Shown: positions 30,244 through 33,508 of the stretch, one piece after another
How positions within the stretch are numbered: position 1 is the first letter of the stretch
Layout of the letters: every line of letters starts with the position of its first letter
Assembly (NCBI GenBank): GCA_947165355.1
Contig: CAMUZZ010000012.1
Span: 1 to 33,508, forward strand
Source: an uncultured Clostridium sp.
GTDB lineage: Bacteria > Bacillota > Clostridia > TANB77 > CAG-508
Direction: 5' to 3'
DNA length: 33,508 bases
Program-made: the position numbers and the translations under genes
Notes under the pieces: generated by a model
What the model saw: the letters and a program-made list of their open reading frames with translations, nothing else
Told to the model about the DNA's origin: nothing
The model's database searches: none

Positions 30244-30353
30244 TTTTAGGCACTTTTTAGGCATAACGCAATAAAAATATTCAAATATAAATAAAAAGCA
30301 AAATGACTTTTTTTACAGAAATTTTTTAGATATTTTTTAGATGTTTTTAGATA
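30244..30353 (+). repeat. five phased TTTTAG direct repeats, probable recombinase arm sites
   Basis: TTTTAGGCA occurs at 30244 and 30255; TTTTAGATA, TTTTAGATG and TTTTAGATA occur at 30324, 30335 and 30345. The spacing within the groups is 10-11 bp, one helical turn. Position beside the tRNA fragment fits arm-type integrase or excisionase sites. The 30182-30408 stretch has no gene. Confidence 0.6.
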
Positions 30354-30423
30354 TTATAAAATTACTATTGATATTAAATTTGAATTTTCTATAACAGCAA
30401 ATTATATTTTGGAGGTAAAATTG

Positions 30424-30816
30424 ATGAAAAATGAAGAATTAGAAAAAGAAATTACAGATGAGAAAACTGGAATTAGTTATACTTTGGTTGGAGATTACTA
30501 TCTTCCTAATTTAAAGTTAGAACAAGAAGAAAAAGTTCAATTAAATAAATATGGACAATTAAGGCTAGATTATTTAAAAGAACATAAAAAAGTTGAACTA
30601 TCAATATTGATTATGAATATGGCTTTAAATAAACATTTAAAAGAAGTTCAAGAACTAGCACAAGTAAGAGTAAATGAATTAGTAGAGCATTTAAAGGCTA
30701 AAAGTGGTTTAACAGAAGATATGAAAAATACAGATATTCTTTATTGGGTTGGTACAATGAACGCCATAAAAAACCAAGCTGAAGAAATTGTTTTAAAAGA
30801 ACTAATTTATGTGTAA
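30424..30816 (+). CDS. tnpV: TnpV-family transposon protein
   Basis: 130 aa from the ATG at 30424 (GGAGGT 7 bases before it). It has the known TnpV layout: YTLVGDYYLPNLKL at the start, GQLRLDYLKEHKKVE in the middle, and the end WVGTMNAIKNQAEEIVLKELIYV. TnpV is carried by many Clostridial mobilisable and conjugative elements; its function is not known. It supports the view that everything to the right of 30181 is an integrated element. A strong terminator follows. Confidence 0.92.
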   Translation: MKNEELEKEITDEKTGISYTLVGDYYLPNLKLEQEEKVQLNKYGQLRLDYLKEHKKVELSILIMNMALNKHLKEVQELAQVRVNELVEHLKAKSGLTEDMKNTDILYWVGTMNAIKNQAEEIVLKELIYV

Positions 30817-30886
30817 TAAACTACTCTACTTTTAAATAAAAACGCCTTAAAATCGATTTTGAGGCTTAATTGAATAGAAACAAATT

Positions 30887-30922
30887 AACTACTTGTAGTT
30901 TTATAACTATGAGTAGTTTTTT
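30887..30922 (+). terminator. terminator of tnpV
   Basis: Hairpin AACTACT-TG-TAGTT-TTAT-AACTA-TG-AGTAGTT followed by TTTT; the internal TG/TG steps are G-U pairs. Confidence 0.85.
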
Positions 30923-30954
30923 GTTAAAAAGAGAAATGCAACACCTCTTAAAAA

Positions 30955-31290
30955 GTGTTTGGTGTGATGAGCCGATGCTATAAAGTACATCCGTATTCGT
31001 ATTAACAGTCTATTGATACAAAATGCGTAAGTGAGATTTTAGAACATAAACTCACAATAATAAAAGAGTATTCGGTGGCATAACTTGGTGTGGATTTATA
31101 ATTGTAAAAAGTTTGGGCAAGTATGAACAATGATGCTTTTGCATCAGCAATTATAGTAGCTTTATTGCTACTTACTAGACTACCTATGAAACGAGGCGAA
31201 CGACCGACGGTTTCTGTAATAATAGGTGTAATAATTCTATTTTTAAATAAATGGGATTATTACGCCTAATCTTCTCGGCTCACTCCCTCT
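30955..31290 (+). ncRNA. possible structured RNA region, no ORF
   Basis: The 600 bp between tnpV and the DUF3800 gene has no credible ORF but a row of hairpins: GTGAG/CTCAC (31031-31055), TGATGC-TTTT-GCATCA without loop mismatch (31131-31146), AGTAGC-TTTATT-GCTACT (31155-31172), GAAAC/GTTTC around 31186-31214, and a 15-bp stem TAGGTGTAATAATTC with GGATTATTACGCCTA (31223-31268). The latter has two pairs that are G-U only on the plus strand. I see no clear promoter and cannot name an RNA family. Confidence 0.4.
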
Positions 31291-31422
31291 GGTTTCTAGC
31301 CTTAGAAAAACAAAAAACAAATTAAATTTGATTTTTTTGTAATTTATAATGCAATTTTTATAGATAGATGTTATAATAACCCTAGTTTTTTAAAATAAAA
31401 GTGAAAGCGTGGTGAAAAAGCA

Positions 31423-32100
31423 ATGAAAATATATGTATATTTAGATGAAAGTGGCTCAATACACAAAAATAGTAAAACAAGATATTTTGCTGTTGGTGGA
31501 TATTATACTTTTGAACAAGATAAATTAAAAGTAAAAGCAAAGTACAAGAAAGAAAACTTAAAATTAAAGAAAGAAAAAGAAATAGCCTTAGACACTGAAA
31601 TAAAATCTTATGATATGGAAGAAGAAGAAAAAATAAAAATCTTTAATAAAATACAAGATATAGATACATTTCAAGGTTGTGTAAAAGTATTTGATAAACA
31701 AGCTATGAGAAAAGATATTGTAGATTCAAATATATTCTTTAATTATGCAGTAAAAGTATTGATAACAGATTGTATAATTCCAGCATTAGATTTACAAAAT
31801 AATGAGCCAATAGAATTTATAATTAGTATAGATAATAGAAATATAAGAGTTGGCGAATTAAACAATTTAGAAACATATTTAAAAACGGAATTTTGTTTAT
31901 TTGATGATGACTTTAAAATAACATATTATGATTCAAAAACAAACTATGGAATACAATTAGCAGATTTAATAGTAAATACCTTTTATAATAAATATAAAGA
32001 TATTTCAATAGTTGAAAATCTACTAAAAGAATTAAAACCTAAAAACTTTAGAGTTAGTTTATTTCCAAAAAAGGTGTATATAAAAAATAAAAAAGCATAA
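31423..32100 (+). CDS. DUF3800 domain protein
   Basis: 225 aa. The DUF3800 family is marked by the N-terminal strand with YVYLDESGSIHKN (acidic pair), FAVGGYYTF, and the C-terminal NYGIQLADLIVNTFYNKY; the DESG and QLAD acidic residues resemble an RNase H-like active site, so a nuclease role is plausible but unproven. Such genes are common on mobile elements and in defence neighbourhoods. The RBS is weak (GGTGAAAAAGCA). It stands alone inside the element, after the non-coding stretch. Confidence 0.88.
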   Translation: MKIYVYLDESGSIHKNSKTRYFAVGGYYTFEQDKLKVKAKYKKENLKLKKEKEIALDTEIKSYDMEEEEKIKIFNKIQDIDTFQGCVKVFDKQAMRKDIVDSNIFFNYAVKVLITDCIIPALDLQNNEPIEFIISIDNRNIRVGELNNLETYLKTEFCLFDDDFKITYYDSKTNYGIQLADLIVNTFYNKYKDISIVENLLKELKPKNFRVSLFPKKVYIKNKKA

Positions 32101-32118
32101 AATAATTAGTGAAAATAT

Positions 32119-32147
32119 TTGACATACACCTTTTTGTATGTTAAAAT
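32119..32147 (+). promoter_or_regulatory. promoter with built-in operator for the short RNA
   Basis: TTGACA (32119-32124), a 17-bp spacer and TAAAAT (32142-32147). The spacer holds an inverted repeat ACATAC-N8-GTATGT, placed where a repressor would block polymerase; the adjacent XRE protein is the obvious candidate. Confidence 0.7.
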
Positions 32148-32153
32148 ATTTAT

Positions 32154-32222
32154 AGTAAGACCTAGGTATGGTAGCTAAAAGCTAAACGTATGTTAAGTAC
32201 GTTGCCACCTAGGCATTTTTTT
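32154..32222 (+). ncRNA. short structured RNA with intrinsic terminator
   Basis: About 70 nt from the promoter to a T run. CCTAGGT (32162-32168) pairs with ACCTAGG (32208-32214); inside, GGTAGC pairs with GTTGCC and CGTA with TACG around a TGTTAAG loop. TTTTTTTATTTT follows and overlaps the stop of the convergent XRE gene. No ORF. It may be a regulatory RNA of the element, for example for copy number or immunity, or simply a folded transcript end. The family is unknown. Confidence 0.55.
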
Positions 32223-32481
32223 ATTTTAGTTTATCATAATATTCATCTGTTAAATCATTAACAGATATTCCAAAAATTTTAGCAAAAGCACACAATTCAT
32301 AATCAACAATAGTTCTTTTACCTATTTCAATATTATAAATTGATTGTTTATGAATATCTATTCCTAATAACATTAGTTTATCAGATAGTTTTTGATAAGA
32401 AAGGTTATTCTTTTCACGATAATATTTGATTTTACTACCTACAACATTTAAATTACCATTTATTTTTCTTGAATTATTCAT
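32221..32481 (-). CDS. XRE-family helix-turn-helix repressor
   Basis: 86 aa. The HTH_3 domain fills residues 14-75: VGSKIKYYREKNNLSYQKLSDKL, then IDIHKQSIYNIEIGKR as turn and recognition helix, then LCAFAKIFGISVNDLTD. RBS AAGGAG. It is convergent with the short RNA at 32154-32222, and the inverted repeat in that RNA's promoter is a likely binding site. This arrangement is typical of the control region of an integrated element. Confidence 0.9.
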   Translation of the reverse strand: MNNSRKINGNLNVVGSKIKYYREKNNLSYQKLSDKLMLLGIDIHKQSIYNIEIGKRTIVDYELCAFAKIFGISVNDLTDEYYDKLK

Positions 32482-32509
32482 ACAAACTCCTTAAAATTTC
32501 ATATTTGTA

Positions 32510-32538
32510 TTGATTTTATAATAAATATTTGTTACAAT
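32510..32538 (+). promoter_or_regulatory. promoter of the 32572-32811 gene
   Basis: TTGATT (32510-32515), 17 bp, TACAAT (32533-32538). It overlaps the divergent control region of the XRE gene. Confidence 0.7.
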
Positions 32539-32571
32539 ATAAATACACGCATTTATAAAAGGAGAAATTTA

Positions 32572-32811
32572 ATGAGATTTAAGAAATGCAACAAACACGA
32601 TTTAGAAATGAAAGAAATATATAAATTAGTAAATAAACTAGTTAAAGATAAAAAGTTAAAATTTGAATTTTATAATAGTATTAAAGACCTTGATTTATTA
32701 CAATGTTATTATAATAAAAAAGCAGATACTATTGAATTTAGATTTAGAGATGTTATGGGAGAAAATATACAAGAATTAAAGCTTATTATGAATCAAATAG
32801 AAAAAAATTAA
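32572..32811 (+). CDS. hypothetical protein of the integrated element, 79 aa
   Basis: I do not recognise the family. Small, Lys-rich and soluble: helix (EMKEIYKLVNKLVKDKKL), strand region (FEFYNSI, QCYYNKKADTIEFRFR) and a final helix (QELKLIMNQIEKN). RBS AAAAGGAG 6 bases before the ATG; clear promoter and a very strong terminator. It is transcribed divergently from the XRE repressor and may be controlled by it. Confidence 0.78.
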   Translation: MRFKKCNKHDLEMKEIYKLVNKLVKDKKLKFEFYNSIKDLDLLQCYYNKKADTIEFRFRDVMGENIQELKLIMNQIEKN

Positions 32812-32821
32812 ACATATAATT

Positions 32822-32867
32822 TTAAAGATGTATTAGATTTTTCAAAAAATCTAATACATCTTTTTTG
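32822..32867 (+). terminator. terminator of the 32572-32811 gene
   Basis: Hairpin AAAGATGTATTAGATTTTT-CA-AAAAATCTAATACATCTTT followed by a T run. Confidence 0.92.
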
Positions 32868-32968
32868 CTTTTATTAAGATATAAAACTATACCACTTTAA
32901 TATAAAAATGGAAATATGGGCATTGTGGTGCGAAGAAAAATTAGAAGAAAGGAGATTTTTAAGACTAA

Positions 32969-33416
32969 GATTTAAAGTTAAAGGGATTATGGATTCCTTT
33001 AGAGATATTAACCAACAATAAATTAAGTGATAAAGAAAAATATATTTATTCTATAATTTTATATTTGAGTAAAGAAAATAATAAATGCTCTTGTAGTAAT
33101 CGGTGCAATAAGCGAAATTTTAAATGTATCAACAAAGCAAACATCTAAATTGATAAATTCTTTAAAAGAAAAAGGATTTATTAATAAAAATATAATTTAT
33201 AAAAATGATAGTAAACAAATAGATAAAAGAGAATTAGTACCAATTATGAATAATACAAATACCTATCCCACAAAAGTTCCATACCCCTCTCCTGCAAAAG
33301 TTCAATACCATATGGATAAAAATAATAAAAGATATGGCAATTATAAACAACGAGATTACGAAAAAGAGGATTTTGATTTAGATAGTCTTTATGCCAATAA
33401 TAAATTTGCAACATAG
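32969..33416 (+). pseudogene. frameshifted winged-helix/replication-type protein
   Basis: Two frames join into one protein-like sequence. The first, from 32969, reads LKLKGLWIPLEILTNNKLSD and continues EKYIYSIILYLSKENNKCSC; the second reads AISEILNVSTKQTSKLINSL, then KEKGFINK. Removing one G at 33102-33103 restores SNR-AISEIL. This is a helix-turn-helix of the type found in phage and element replication-start proteins. There is no start codon: TAA lies just before 32969. The C-terminal part (PYPSPAKVQYHMDKNNKRYG) is low-complexity and charged. It is probably non-functional in this copy. Confidence 0.75.
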
Positions 33417-33430
33417 AATAAGCCATAAAA

Positions 33431-33473
33431 CAAAATGCTATTGTAGATTTAGTAAATCTATAATAGCATTTTG
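33431..33473. terminator. long hairpin, probable terminator
   Basis: CAAAATGCTATTGTAGATTT-AGT-AAATCTATAATAGCATTTTG, 20-bp arms. There is no long T run on the plus strand. A smaller perfect hairpin GAAACC-GAGCAA-GGTTTC follows at 33490-33507, at the window edge. Confidence 0.65.
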
Positions 33474-33508
33474 TAAGCGTGGAAGTTTGAAACCGAGCAA
33501 GGTTTCAT

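Noticed and set aside
30955..31290. Group II intron, prompted by GTGTG near 30960 and GAGCCGATGC
   Set aside because: No domain V hairpin, no reverse transcriptase and no consistent 3' end.

Overview
The window is chromosomal DNA of an AT-rich Gram-positive bacterium, most likely an uncultured member of the Clostridia. The support is strong Shine-Dalgarno sites (GGAGG), textbook sigma-A promoters (TTGACA-17-TATAAT), lipoproteins with a lipobox, and Firmicutes-type families (YugP peptidase, heterodimeric ABC exporter, tnpV). I cannot name a species. Most genes are on the minus strand.

Layout. 1-7203: a tRNA-Gly cut by the window edge, an unknown 253-aa protein, an AqpZ-type aquaporin, a two-gene heterodimeric ABC exporter, an AIM24-family protein and a Crp/Fnr regulator. 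7204-12832: a standalone ATP-cone protein, a CDF cation exporter paired with an ATP-grasp enzyme, a probable small RNA with its own promoter and terminator, a YugP-type membrane protease and a HAD-like protein. 12834-15906: a guaB-guaA operon for GMP synthesis, with an IMP dehydrogenase that resembles the protist (Tritrichomonas) enzyme.

16054-25159 is the most unusual block. A module of a long cytosolic protein made of GYDRE-like pentapeptides plus a small charged coiled-coil protein occurs twice in tandem. The right copy lies downstream of a large 825-aa adenosine-deaminase-like protein with an extra C-terminal Rossmann-like (possibly SLOG) region. The left copy is preceded by a 290-bp leftover of that deaminase's 3' end. 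The left repeat gene is split by a one-base frameshift. A tyrosine-recombinase-like gene that has lost three expected catalytic residues sits between the leftover and the left repeat gene. I suggest this deaminase/repeat/coiled-coil set as a possible undescribed system; its function is inference only.

25264-30131 holds a WXG100-like small protein, a DUF4428-like zinc-ribbon protein behind a lipoprotein, an HExxH protein, a 51-aa zinc ribbon and a second lipoprotein. At 30136-30181 there is the 3' part of a tRNA-Phe, followed by phased direct repeats. This marks the left end of an integrated element that runs past the right edge. The element carries tnpV, a DUF3800 gene, an XRE repressor facing a short structured RNA with an operator-like promoter, a small unknown gene and a frameshifted HTH gene.

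Five single-gene units of higher G+C (about 7894-8269, 12258-12835, 18428-19538, 25264-25650 and 29045-29441), each with its own promoter and terminator, are scattered among the AT-rich genes and look acquired.
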